Source: an uncultured SAR86 cluster bacterium
GTDB taxonomy: Bacteria; Pseudomonadota; Gammaproteobacteria; Magnimaribacterales; Magnimaribacteraceae
Assembly: GCA_902618945.1 (NCBI GenBank)
Contig: CACNCK010000002.1
Location: 62,001-126,000, forward strand
Length of the DNA stretch: 64,000 bases
Direction: 5' to 3'
Shown here: in pieces, positions 24,747 through 32,694 of the stretch
How the letters are laid out: the number at the start of each line of letters is the position of its first letter
Numbering within the stretch: the stretch's first letter is position 1
Notes under the pieces: generated by a model
What the model was told of the DNA's origin: nothing
Databases searched by the model: none
The model's input: only the letters and a program-made list of their open reading frames with translations
Made by a program: the position numbers and the translations under genes

Positions 24747-26372
24747 ATGAGAGCAAGAAAATTTTGGGGATGGGGTTATGAAGATGAACTTCTTACTTTG
24801 GAAGAAGAAAATAATATAGACAAGAGTATAGCTAAAACTTTTGTATTAGATTCTGTAGAGAGAATAGAAATACCAAAAATAGATGACATAAACCTACCTG
24901 AATCCTCTTTAAAGAGTCCAAATAGTCTTAAAGCTATTGTCTCAAATGATAAATTAGAGAGACTCAATCATTCATATGGCAAATCTTTCCCGGACTCGGC
25001 AAGATCCATATTAGGTCAATTTCCGGCACCTCCTGATTTCGTAGCTTTCCCCAATTCTGAAGAAGATATAACAAACTTACTTGATTGGGCTTCTTCAAAT
25101 GATATAGCAGTTATTCCTTATGGTGGAGGCTCGAGTGTGTGTGGTGGAGTTGAAACTAATGTTGGTGGTGATTACAACGGGGTGGTTTCTTTAGATATGA
25201 AAAATCTTAATTCTATTATTGAGATAGACAGAGATAGTAGAACAGCTCTTATACAAGGAGGAATTCTTGGTCCTGACCTTGAAGGCCAACTTAAAGAATA
25301 TGATCTAACAATGCGTCACTATCCTCAGAGTTTTGAGTTCTCCACTCTTGGGGGATGGATAGCAACTAGATCTGGTGGACATTATGCTACTTTGTACACT
25401 CATATTGATGATTTCGTTGAATCCATAAAGATGATTACTCCATCAGGCCTATTTGAATCTAGAAGATTGCCTGGATCTGGTGCTGGACCAAGCCCTGATA
25501 GATTCGCTATTGGATCTGAGGGTATCATGGGTGTCATAACTGAGGCATCAATGCGCTTGCAAGATAGACCGACTTATCGATCTTCTTGTACAGTTGAATT
25601 TACTGACTATGAAAATGCATTAAGTGCACTGAAGCACATTAGCCAAGCTGGTTTATTTCCAGCAAATTGTAGATTATTAGATTCAAACGAAGCCTTATTT
25701 AATGGTGCTGGAGATGGGTCTAAACACTTATTAATCATTGCTTTTGAATCTGCAGATCATGATAAAAGTCATTCCTTAAAGAGAGCTTTAGAAATAGTTG
25801 AAGAATATGAGGGTATTTTTGAAGAACCAAAAGAATCAAAAGATGCTCATAGAAGCGGATCATCTGGTAGTTGGAGAAGTAGCTTTATTAGGGCACCATA
25901 TTTAAGAGAAAGCTTTACTAGAAGAGGTATTATTCAAGATACATTTGAAACAGCCATAACTTGGGATAAAAGTCATAAATTTATAGAAAATATCAAAAAT
26001 CAGGCTGCCAAAGCAATTTTAGAAATAACTGGAAAGCCTTCTCTAATAACTTGTCGTATCACTCATAGCTATCCAGATGGATTGGCTCCTTATTTTACTT
26101 TTGGAGCTTTCTCTACTCCCCAGTCTATGATTGAAATATGGAAAGAAATAAAGCTAGCCACTAATGAAATTTGTATTGCTAACCAAGGGACAGTAACTCA
26201 TCACCATGCTGTAGGAAGAGATCATCGTCCTAAAGGTTATGATGATCAAAGACCAGATCTTTTCAATAAAGTTTTAGTTGCAGCTAAATCATCTCTAGAT
26301 CCAAAAGGCATCATGAATCCCGGCGTTTTAATTGATCCTGAGGGAAAAAATATAAGTAACTGGATGGCCTGA
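24747..26372 (+). CDS. FAD-linked oxidase, alkyldihydroxyacetonephosphate synthase-like
   Basis: 541 residues. It opens with MRARKFWGWGYED, the W-x-W-G start typical of AGPS-like proteins. The VAO/PCMH FAD-binding domain follows, with PYGGGSSVCGGVE binding the FAD pyrophosphate and YDLTMRHYPQSFEFSTLGGWIATRSGGHYA downstream. The C-terminal half is the FAD-oxidase C domain with RITHSYPDGLAPYFTF and GTVTHHHAVGRDH, corresponding to the HHH signature of AGPS. AGPS makes ether lipids in eukaryotes; many bacterial homologues oxidise 2-hydroxy acids instead, so the substrate is open. A good RBS (AAAGGAGA) precedes the ATG. An HD-domain gene follows after 55 bases. Confidence 0.85.
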   Translation: MRARKFWGWGYEDELLTLEEENNIDKSIAKTFVLDSVERIEIPKIDDINLPESSLKSPNSLKAIVSNDKLERLNHSYGKSFPDSARSILGQFPAPPDFVAFPNSEEDITNLLDWASSNDIAVIPYGGGSSVCGGVETNVGGDYNGVVSLDMKNLNSIIEIDRDSRTALIQGGILGPDLEGQLKEYDLTMRHYPQSFEFSTLGGWIATRSGGHYATLYTHIDDFVESIKMITPSGLFESRRLPGSGAGPSPDRFAIGSEGIMGVITEASMRLQDRPTYRSSCTVEFTDYENALSALKHISQAGLFPANCRLLDSNEALFNGAGDGSKHLLIIAFESADHDKSHSLKRALEIVEEYEGIFEEPKESKDAHRSGSSGSWRSSFIRAPYLRESFTRRGIIQDTFETAITWDKSHKFIENIKNQAAKAILEITGKPSLITCRITHSYPDGLAPYFTFGAFSTPQSMIEIWKEIKLATNEICIANQGTVTHHHAVGRDHRPKGYDDQRPDLFNKVLVAAKSSLDPKGIMNPGVLIDPEGKNISNWMA

Positions 26373-26427
26373 CTATAGAAAAAATTTACATATTCTGGCA
26401 AAATTAAATTAATAAACGGGAGGGTTT

Positions 26428-27006
26428 ATGTCAAAACAAGCAACTTTTACTGAAATGCTAAATGGTACTGCAGAAGACTATGCAATCATTGGTAGAGAAA
26501 CCTCTGAATATGCTAAAAAATTACCGGATAGGATATTAGAACATCTTGCCATTTTAAAAGGCGATACTGGCGGTTTTGCTGTTGATCGTTTTACTCATTG
26601 TTTACAAACAGCAACAAGAGCATATAAAGATGGAAGAGATGAAGAATATGTAGTTTGTGCCTTACTTCATGACATTGGAGATACCTTGGCCTCGGCAAAT
26701 CATGCCGACCTTGCTGCTACAATGTTGCAACCGTTTGTTTCTGAAGAGAACTACTGGATAGTGAAACATCATGGAATTTTCCAAGGCTATTATTTCTTTG
26801 ACTTTCTAGGACTGGATAAAAATATGAGAGATGAATACAGAGATAGTCCTTATTGGCATGCTTGTGCTGAATTTTGTGCAAAATATGATCAAAATTCTTT
26901 TGATCCAGATTATGAATGCATGTCCATCGAAGAGTTTGAACCGATGGTAAGAAACGTATTTGCCAAACCAAGAAATTCTATCTACAAGGCAAGAGATTAC
27001 GCTTAG
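26428..27006 (+). CDS. HD-domain protein of the PhnZ-like/COG4341 type (possible diiron oxygenase)
   Basis: 192 residues. The HD motif is LLHDIGD (His81-Asp82), preceded by His57 in RFTHCLQTAT with the same 24-residue spacing as in PhnZ. His92 in ANHADLAA, His114 in VKHHG and Asp154 in KYDQ could complete the six-ligand dinuclear site. COG4341 proteins are annotated as HD phosphohydrolases, but PhnZ and myo-inositol oxygenase show that this fold can be a mixed-valence diiron oxygenase cleaving C-P or C-C bonds. No phosphonate genes are nearby. The RBS is GGGAGG, 5 bases before ATG. It sits between the AGPS-like flavoprotein and the GH3 gene on the same strand. Function is inference. Confidence 0.75.
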   Translation: MSKQATFTEMLNGTAEDYAIIGRETSEYAKKLPDRILEHLAILKGDTGGFAVDRFTHCLQTATRAYKDGRDEEYVVCALLHDIGDTLASANHADLAATMLQPFVSEENYWIVKHHGIFQGYYFFDFLGLDKNMRDEYRDSPYWHACAEFCAKYDQNSFDPDYECMSIEEFEPMVRNVFAKPRNSIYKARDYA

Positions 27007-27021
27007 TCACAACCTGCTTCT

Positions 27022-29457
27022 ATGGACAGAATAGAATCCTTAATAGGGGAGCTTACCCTTGAAGAAAAAGTTTCTATTTTGTCAGGTTCTTCAGCTTGGC
27101 ATACCACTGCGGTACCTAGACTTAACATTCCGCGAATAAAGATGACTGATGGCCCTATAGGCGCCAGAGGAGATTCAGTTTCTGGTGCTACTTCTGCTTG
27201 CTTTCCAAGTGCCTCATGCCTTTCTTCTTCTTGGGATAAAGAAAATATTGAAAATATTGCAAGAGCTATTGGGATAGAAGCAAAGAGCAAAGATGCCGAT
27301 GTTTTATTGGGTCCAACCATTAACCTGCACAGACATCCATTAGGTGGAAGACATTTCGAATGTTACTCCGAAGATCCTATTCTGACTGGTGAGCTAGCAA
27401 GTAGCTATGTAACAGGTGTTCAATCTGTTGGAGTCTCAGCGTGTCTGAAACATTTCATCGGTAACGATACTGAATATCAAAGACACTTTGTGAGTTCAAA
27501 TATTGATGAAAGAACCTTGAGGGAACTATATCTTTTACCCTTTGAGATGGGTGTAAAAGCTGGATCTTTGTCAGTCATGTCAGCTTACAATCAATTAAAT
27601 AATATATTTTGCTCTTCTCATGATGAGATGCTCAATAAAGTACTTAAAGATGAATGGAATTTTCCTGGATATGTAGTCAGTGATTGGGGTGCCGCACAAG
27701 ATACTATCGGCAATGCGAATGGTGGTCTTGATTGTGAAATGCCAGGACCTGCAAGAAGTTGGGGTGAAAATTTGGTAAAAGCGGTAAACAAAGGAAAAGT
27801 AGAGGAGAAAGTAGTTGATGATAAGGTAAGGAGGATCCTCAGAGTTGCTGAATTTACCGGAAGACTAGACAAACCAGATGAAAAACCAGAGGAAAGTAAC
27901 AATCTGGAAGAAGATAGAATTTTGATTAGACAATCTGGATCTGAAGGTATGGTTTTACTTAAGAACGATGGAGTCTTGCCCCTACAAAAAGACAAAATCA
28001 AAAAACTTGCCATTATTGGACCCAATGCCCTAAAGGGACAATATATGGGAGGAGGGAGTGCATCGCTTAGCCCGCATTATGTTATTCATCCATTAGAAGG
28101 TATTGAGACCGCTTTAGGTAAAGGTAAAAAAGTTGCTTATGCTAAGGGCTGCCACACTCATAAATTTCTTCCTGCAATTCCTGGTGAACTTTTTAAAGAA
28201 AATAATGGATTTAAGGTTGAATTTTTTGATGGACAAGAGTTTGAAGGTCAACCAATTGAAACCAAGATTCTTAAAGGTAATAAGTTTTGGGCAATGGGAG
28301 GCTTTGGTTTAGATATAGTTGCGCAATCTAAACGACCTTCATTGAGTGTTAGATTTACAGGTGAATTGCAACCTAAATTTTCTGGAGAGTATGATTTTGA
28401 AATATTTAGCATTGGACCTTCTAGGCTATCAATTAATGGTGAAAATCAGATCGATAATTGGAATTCTCAAGATCCGGGTGATGCATTTTTTGGAATGGGT
28501 TCTGCTCCAAAAAGAAAAAAAATAAATTTTGAAGAAGGGAAAACATATCTATTAGAGGTTGAATATAAATGGGAAGGTAGATTCCCAGCTGTCCAAATTG
28601 GAATGCAGGCACCAGATCAACATGACTTAATGGAGGAAGCTATTTCTGTAGCCAAGGAGGCGGATGCGGTTATCTTAATAGTTGGTACTAATTCAGATTG
28701 GGAAACTGAAGGAAATGATAGGTCAAACCTAGACTTACCCTCCAACCAAGATGAGTTAATTACGACCATATGTAAAGTCAATAAAAATACTGTAGTTGTA
28801 TTGAATACTGGATCACCTTGCTTAATGCCTTGGGTTGAAGACGCTGGTTCAATCTTACAAAGTTGGTTTCCAGGTCAAGAGTTTGGAAATTCTTTATCTG
28901 ACATAATCTTTGGAAAAATAAACCCGTCAGGTAAATTGCCAACTACATTTCCAAAATCAATCAAAGATACGCCAGCTTATGCGACATACCCAGGTAAAGA
29001 TCTACAAATGGATTATGCAGAAGGTTTATTTATTGGATATAGATGGTACGACAAGGAAGAAATTGAACCATTATTCCCATTTGGACATGGATTATCATAT
29101 ACGTCCTTTGAGTATTCAAATTTGAGAGCTGTTCCTCCAAAAGGAAATGCTTCGGTGGCTGCTTTCGAATTAGAAATAAGCAATGTTGGCAATGTAGCTG
29201 GCAAGGAAATCATACAAGGCTATATTAAAGTGCCAGATTCAAAAGTTGATCGTCCTCCAAAAGAATTGAAGAAATTTACGAAAATTTCTTTAGAACCAGG
29301 TGAGACTCAAAAGATAAAATTTGAATTATCAGAAAGAGATTTATCCTTCTGGAATGTTGATAATCATTCTTGGCAAGTGGAACCTGCAGAGTATATATTT
29401 GAAGCTGGTGCTTCAGCAACTGACATAAGATGTGCAGCTTCTGTCTGGTTGGGTTGA
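27022..29457 (+). CDS. GH3 family beta-glucosidase with PA14 insert
   Basis: 811 residues. The N-terminal TIM barrel has KMTDGPIGARG, LLGPTINLHRHPLGGR, CLKHFIGND and YVVSDWG, where Asp221 matches the GH3 nucleophile. The second alpha/beta domain starts near residue 310 (MVLLKNDGVLPL). A PA14 domain is inserted at about 393-535 (VEFFDGQEFEG to VEYKWEGRFP), and the fibronectin III-like domain closes the protein (GHGLSYTSFEYS onward). This is the domain order of beta-glucosidases such as Kluyveromyces BglI. No signal peptide is visible, so it probably hydrolyses imported glycosides in the cytoplasm. The start lies 15 bases after the HD gene, and the stop touches the stop of the convergent SDR (shared TGATCA). 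Confidence 0.93.
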   Translation: MDRIESLIGELTLEEKVSILSGSSAWHTTAVPRLNIPRIKMTDGPIGARGDSVSGATSACFPSASCLSSSWDKENIENIARAIGIEAKSKDADVLLGPTINLHRHPLGGRHFECYSEDPILTGELASSYVTGVQSVGVSACLKHFIGNDTEYQRHFVSSNIDERTLRELYLLPFEMGVKAGSLSVMSAYNQLNNIFCSSHDEMLNKVLKDEWNFPGYVVSDWGAAQDTIGNANGGLDCEMPGPARSWGENLVKAVNKGKVEEKVVDDKVRRILRVAEFTGRLDKPDEKPEESNNLEEDRILIRQSGSEGMVLLKNDGVLPLQKDKIKKLAIIGPNALKGQYMGGGSASLSPHYVIHPLEGIETALGKGKKVAYAKGCHTHKFLPAIPGELFKENNGFKVEFFDGQEFEGQPIETKILKGNKFWAMGGFGLDIVAQSKRPSLSVRFTGELQPKFSGEYDFEIFSIGPSRLSINGENQIDNWNSQDPGDAFFGMGSAPKRKKINFEEGKTYLLEVEYKWEGRFPAVQIGMQAPDQHDLMEEAISVAKEADAVILIVGTNSDWETEGNDRSNLDLPSNQDELITTICKVNKNTVVVLNTGSPCLMPWVEDAGSILQSWFPGQEFGNSLSDIIFGKINPSGKLPTTFPKSIKDTPAYATYPGKDLQMDYAEGLFIGYRWYDKEEIEPLFPFGHGLSYTSFEYSNLRAVPPKGNASVAAFELEISNVGNVAGKEIIQGYIKVPDSKVDRPPKELKKFTKISLEPGETQKIKFELSERDLSFWNVDNHSWQVEPAEYIFEAGASATDIRCAASVWLG

Positions 29458-30366
29458 TCAGACTTTCCTTGGTGCACCTTTTTCTTCTACCTCTTGATCA
29501 TGAAATTTTCTAGTTTCAACCAGTTCCGGTATGAGTTTATCTAATTGTTCTAGAGTCCATAAATTGTCAGTAGTAAAAGATTGAATAATCGCAGGTTGTT
29601 GCATAATACCAAGTATTCCACCTTGAGAATGTATGATTTGTGAAGTTACCTCGCTAGCTTCCTCTGTACATAGCCAGGCTACTACAGGAGCTATTTGACC
29701 CGGTCCTTGTGTCCAATCATTTTCATCATATTTTCTTCCTGCAGCTTCAATAAGATCAATTGTCAGTCTAGTAGCTGCTCCAGGAGAGATTGTATTAACT
29801 GTACATTTATACTTAGCAACTTCTAATGCAAGTGATCTGGTAAAGCCGGCTATACCTTCTTTGGCTGCGCCATAATTTACTTGTCCAAAATTTCCAAATA
29901 AACCTGATACAGAGGACATGTTAATAATTCTGCAACCCAAGACATTGTTATCTCTCATATGCCTTACTAAGGGTCTTGTGCAGTTATAGTGACCTTTTAA
30001 GTGAACCTCCATGATGACATCCCAATCAGATTCTTCCATGTTATAAAGCGTTCTGTCCCTTAAAACTCCTGCATTATTGACAAGTATATCTGCACGACCG
30101 AAAGAATTTATTGCGGTATCAAATATATTTTGGCCCCCTTCAACGGTTCCTACAGAGTCATAATTAGCTGCTGCATCTGAGCCCAAAGCATGTATCTCCT
30201 CAACAACTTGATCAGCTATTTTTCCTTCACCACTTCCGTCTCTATCTCCACCCAAGTCATTGACAACTATCTTGGCCCCCTCCGATGCTAAATATAGACA
30301 TATTTCTCTTCCTATTCCCCTTCCAGCTCCAGTTATTATTGCAACTTTATCTTGTAATCTTCCCAT
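29458..30366 (-). CDS. SDR, HSD17B4-like (3R)-hydroxyacyl-CoA dehydrogenase/3-oxoacyl reductase
   Basis: 302 residues. It has TGAGRGIG (residues 12-19), VVNDLGGDRDGSG, NNAG (97-100), the catalytic Ser in INMSSVSG (about 151-152) and YGAAK (Tyr165, Lys169). The VVNDLGG plus extended insert is typical of the dehydrogenase module of peroxisomal multifunctional enzyme 2 and bacterial relatives that act in fatty-acid or sterol side-chain oxidation. A 40-residue C-terminal extension (LDKLIPELVETRKFHDQE) lies beyond the SDR core. It is convergent with the GH3 gene with no spacer and divergent from a GPH transporter. NAD(P) dependence is known for the family; the substrate is inferred. Confidence 0.85.
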   Translation of the reverse strand: MGRLQDKVAIITGAGRGIGREICLYLASEGAKIVVNDLGGDRDGSGEGKIADQVVEEIHALGSDAAANYDSVGTVEGGQNIFDTAINSFGRADILVNNAGVLRDRTLYNMEESDWDVIMEVHLKGHYNCTRPLVRHMRDNNVLGCRIINMSSVSGLFGNFGQVNYGAAKEGIAGFTRSLALEVAKYKCTVNTISPGAATRLTIDLIEAAGRKYDENDWTQGPGQIAPVVAWLCTEEASEVTSQIIHSQGGILGIMQQPAIIQSFTTDNLWTLEQLDKLIPELVETRKFHDQEVEEKGAPRKV

Positions 30367-30472
30367 AATTCATCCTTTTAACATTAGAATAATTCTTTTT
30401 TAGTTTAAATTCAGCTATTTATTTATTTCCTTTTCGTATACAAATACTAGCTTTAATTAGTAATATGAGAGT

Positions 30473-31903
30473 ATGGGAGATACTTCTTTATTAGCACACA
30501 GGGCATCTAAGTCCACACAGTTCTTTTATGGCTTCGGATCAATTTCCGTAGGTATAAAAAATAATCTTCTTGGAAGTTTTCTCTTAATATATTACAACCA
30601 AGTGCTTGGAATGGATGCAATGACTGTATCCATAGCCTTTTTCATAGCACTCATGATCGATGCTATATCTGATCCCTTGATAGGTATATGGTCTGATCGA
30701 ACGCAAACAAGATATGGAAGAAGGCATCCTTTTTTATACTTTTCAATAATACCTTTTGCCCTTGCTTATTACTATATTATCGCAGGGCCAGAACCAAATG
30801 ACCCAAATTTATTTTGGAAGCTAGTAGGCTTGTTGTTTGTTTTACGTATCTCAATGACACTCTTTGAGGTTCCTCGTGGCGCATTGGCTCCAGAACTTTC
30901 TAAAGATTATGATCAAAGGAATAATCTGGCAGCACTGGGAATGATGTTTGGCTGGATAGGGGGCTCCGGAATTGACTTCTTGGCGAAGTACTTTTGGCTT
31001 GATTCTTTTGTAGATTTTAATGGATATCAAACCCTAGCTTTTTGGGGGGGATTAGGAATTTTTATCGGAACTGCTGTAACGACTATTGGAACACATAAAA
31101 ATATTAAAAGTTTATATATACCTCCTCCTAGATCATTGGACTTGAGCACCTTTTCTAAAGAGTTGAAACAGACACTTAATAATAGATCTTGGATTGTTTT
31201 GTTTTGCTCGGGTATTTTTTATGCTCTTTTAGTAGGTTTGGAAGGAGGAGTTGGAACTTATTACAATGAATTTCTATGGGAATGGAACCCTAAGCGAATA
31301 GCTATATGGTCATTAGTAACTCCTTTTTGTGTTGTTGGATTGGTAGCTCTAGCACCATATATAGCTTTAGGAAGAAACAAAAAGAAGATAACTGTAGGTA
31401 TATTCTTTACCACTATTCTAGTTGGACCTATTCCTGTCGCTCTCAGGCTGATGGACTACTACTACGGAACAGATATATTACCAGCCAATGGATCAGATGC
31501 TTTGTGGTGGATTTTGGGTGTGCATGGAGCTTTAATGGCCTCATTAGGTGCCCTTGGATTTGTGTTCATATCATCTATGTCTATGGATATAGTTGAGCAG
31601 GTAGAGGGTAATACTGGCAGAAGAGAGGAAGGTCTTTTGGGTACGGTAAGTTCCTTTGTACATAAAGTTGTGGGCGGGGGTGGCGTTCTAGTAGCAGGCC
31701 TTATCCTGAGCTTCTCTGGATTTGACGACCCCAACTTAGTCAATGAGTTAAAAGGTGAAGTTATCAATAAGTTTGCTTTTATTCACCTTTTGATCGGGCT
31801 AGGGCTACCTTTAATTTCTACCTCGCTAGTATTAATGTATGAAATCGATAGAGTTGAACATAATACTAATATTTCAGACTTGGGATATGTTGAAGAGAGA
31901 TAA
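30473..31903 (+). CDS. GPH (MelB-like) sugar:cation symporter, MFS
   Basis: 476 residues, about twelve membrane segments. GPH signatures are FFYGFGSISVGIKNN at the first helix, IDAISDPLIGIWSDRTQTRYGRRHPFLY across helix 2 and its loop, and FEVPRGALAPELSKDYDQRNNL in the helix 4-5 region. NTGRREEGLLG is a late conserved loop. It imports a sugar or glycoside with Na+ or H+ across the inner membrane. Its stop overlaps the rhomboid start by one base (TAATG). A close paralogue lies at 34935, and the two flank the rhomboid and DUF3604 genes. Confidence 0.88.
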   Translation: MGDTSLLAHRASKSTQFFYGFGSISVGIKNNLLGSFLLIYYNQVLGMDAMTVSIAFFIALMIDAISDPLIGIWSDRTQTRYGRRHPFLYFSIIPFALAYYYIIAGPEPNDPNLFWKLVGLLFVLRISMTLFEVPRGALAPELSKDYDQRNNLAALGMMFGWIGGSGIDFLAKYFWLDSFVDFNGYQTLAFWGGLGIFIGTAVTTIGTHKNIKSLYIPPPRSLDLSTFSKELKQTLNNRSWIVLFCSGIFYALLVGLEGGVGTYYNEFLWEWNPKRIAIWSLVTPFCVVGLVALAPYIALGRNKKKITVGIFFTTILVGPIPVALRLMDYYYGTDILPANGSDALWWILGVHGALMASLGALGFVFISSMSMDIVEQVEGNTGRREEGLLGTVSSFVHKVVGGGGVLVAGLILSFSGFDDPNLVNELKGEVINKFAFIHLLIGLGLPLISTSLVLMYEIDRVEHNTNISDLGYVEER

Positions 31904-32691
31904 TGTTTTTTTTTCCTATTTCGGATGACAATGATAGCTCCTCAAGACCTTATGTATGTTATTTCATTATTACCATTTGCTCTTTTATTTTTCTCTGGCA
32001 AAACACATTACCTATCAACTTAAATCAAGAGGCTATTTATAATTTCGGAGTTGTTCCTGCAGCTATTTTAAGTGATCAACCAAGCTATTTAAATCCTTAT
32101 ATAACTATTTTTACTTCTATGTTCATGCACGGAGGATGGATGCATCTAATAGGTAATATGGTCTTTCTTTGGATCTTTGGCGATAACATTGAGGATAGTA
32201 TGGGGCACAAGAAATTCCTAATCTTTTATTTGATGTGTGGTGTAGTTGCTGCTTTGCTTCAGGCATCAATCGACCCTGAATCCAATATCCCAATGATTGG
32301 TGCAAGTGGTGCAATTGCTGGAATTTTAGGAGCATATTTGGTTCTTCATCCGAAAGCTAATGTAAATGTTTTGTTTTGGTTATTTATCTTTATAACAGTA
32401 ATAAAAGTTCCTGCTTTTATTGTTCTGAGTATCTGGATCATTAGTCAATTTTTTAGTGTTTCAATGGGTAATGAAGGTGGGATTGCGTATTTTGCTCACA
32501 TTGGTGGTTTTATAGCAGGTTGCTTTTTAATTTATTTTTTTAAATATTCTCATATAAGGTTATTTCAAGAGGGAAATTCAAAATCTTTTGAATCAAGTAA
32601 TTTCTCTATTGAAGGATTTTTTAGTCAAAGAAGAGAAAGAGATTTTATGCAGGAATTTATCGACACAGCAAACAAAAAAGATAAAAATTAA
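31903..32691 (+). CDS. rhomboid-family intramembrane serine protease
   Basis: 262 residues, about six membrane helices. The catalytic motif is IGASGAIAG with Ser135, paired with His199 in YFAHIGGFIAG. HGGWMHLIGNMVFLWIFGDNIED is the conserved helix-2 block (His76, His81, Asn85). Rhomboids cut transmembrane segments of client proteins in the inner membrane. Start ATG 31903 overlaps the transporter stop by one base, and the DUF3604 gene begins 3 bases after its stop, so it sits in an operon. Whether it processes one of the neighbours is speculation; the DUF3604 protein has one N-terminal membrane anchor. Confidence 0.93.
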   Translation: MFFFPISDDNDSSSRPYVCYFIITICSFIFLWQNTLPINLNQEAIYNFGVVPAAILSDQPSYLNPYITIFTSMFMHGGWMHLIGNMVFLWIFGDNIEDSMGHKKFLIFYLMCGVVAALLQASIDPESNIPMIGASGAIAGILGAYLVLHPKANVNVLFWLFIFITVIKVPAFIVLSIWIISQFFSVSMGNEGGIAYFAHIGGFIAGCFLIYFFKYSHIRLFQEGNSKSFESSNFSIEGFFSQRRERDFMQEFIDTANKKDKN

Positions 32692-32694
32692 TTA

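Noticed and set aside
27003-27320. Minus-strand ORF of 105 residues opposite the GH3 start
   Set aside because: It lies fully inside the GH3 gene, has biased shadow composition (Ser/Leu/Pro rich) and no recognisable motif or RBS.
27618-28025. Minus-strand ORF of 135 residues
   Set aside because: Antisense shadow of the GH3 glucosidase; Ser/Leu-rich and without homology cues.
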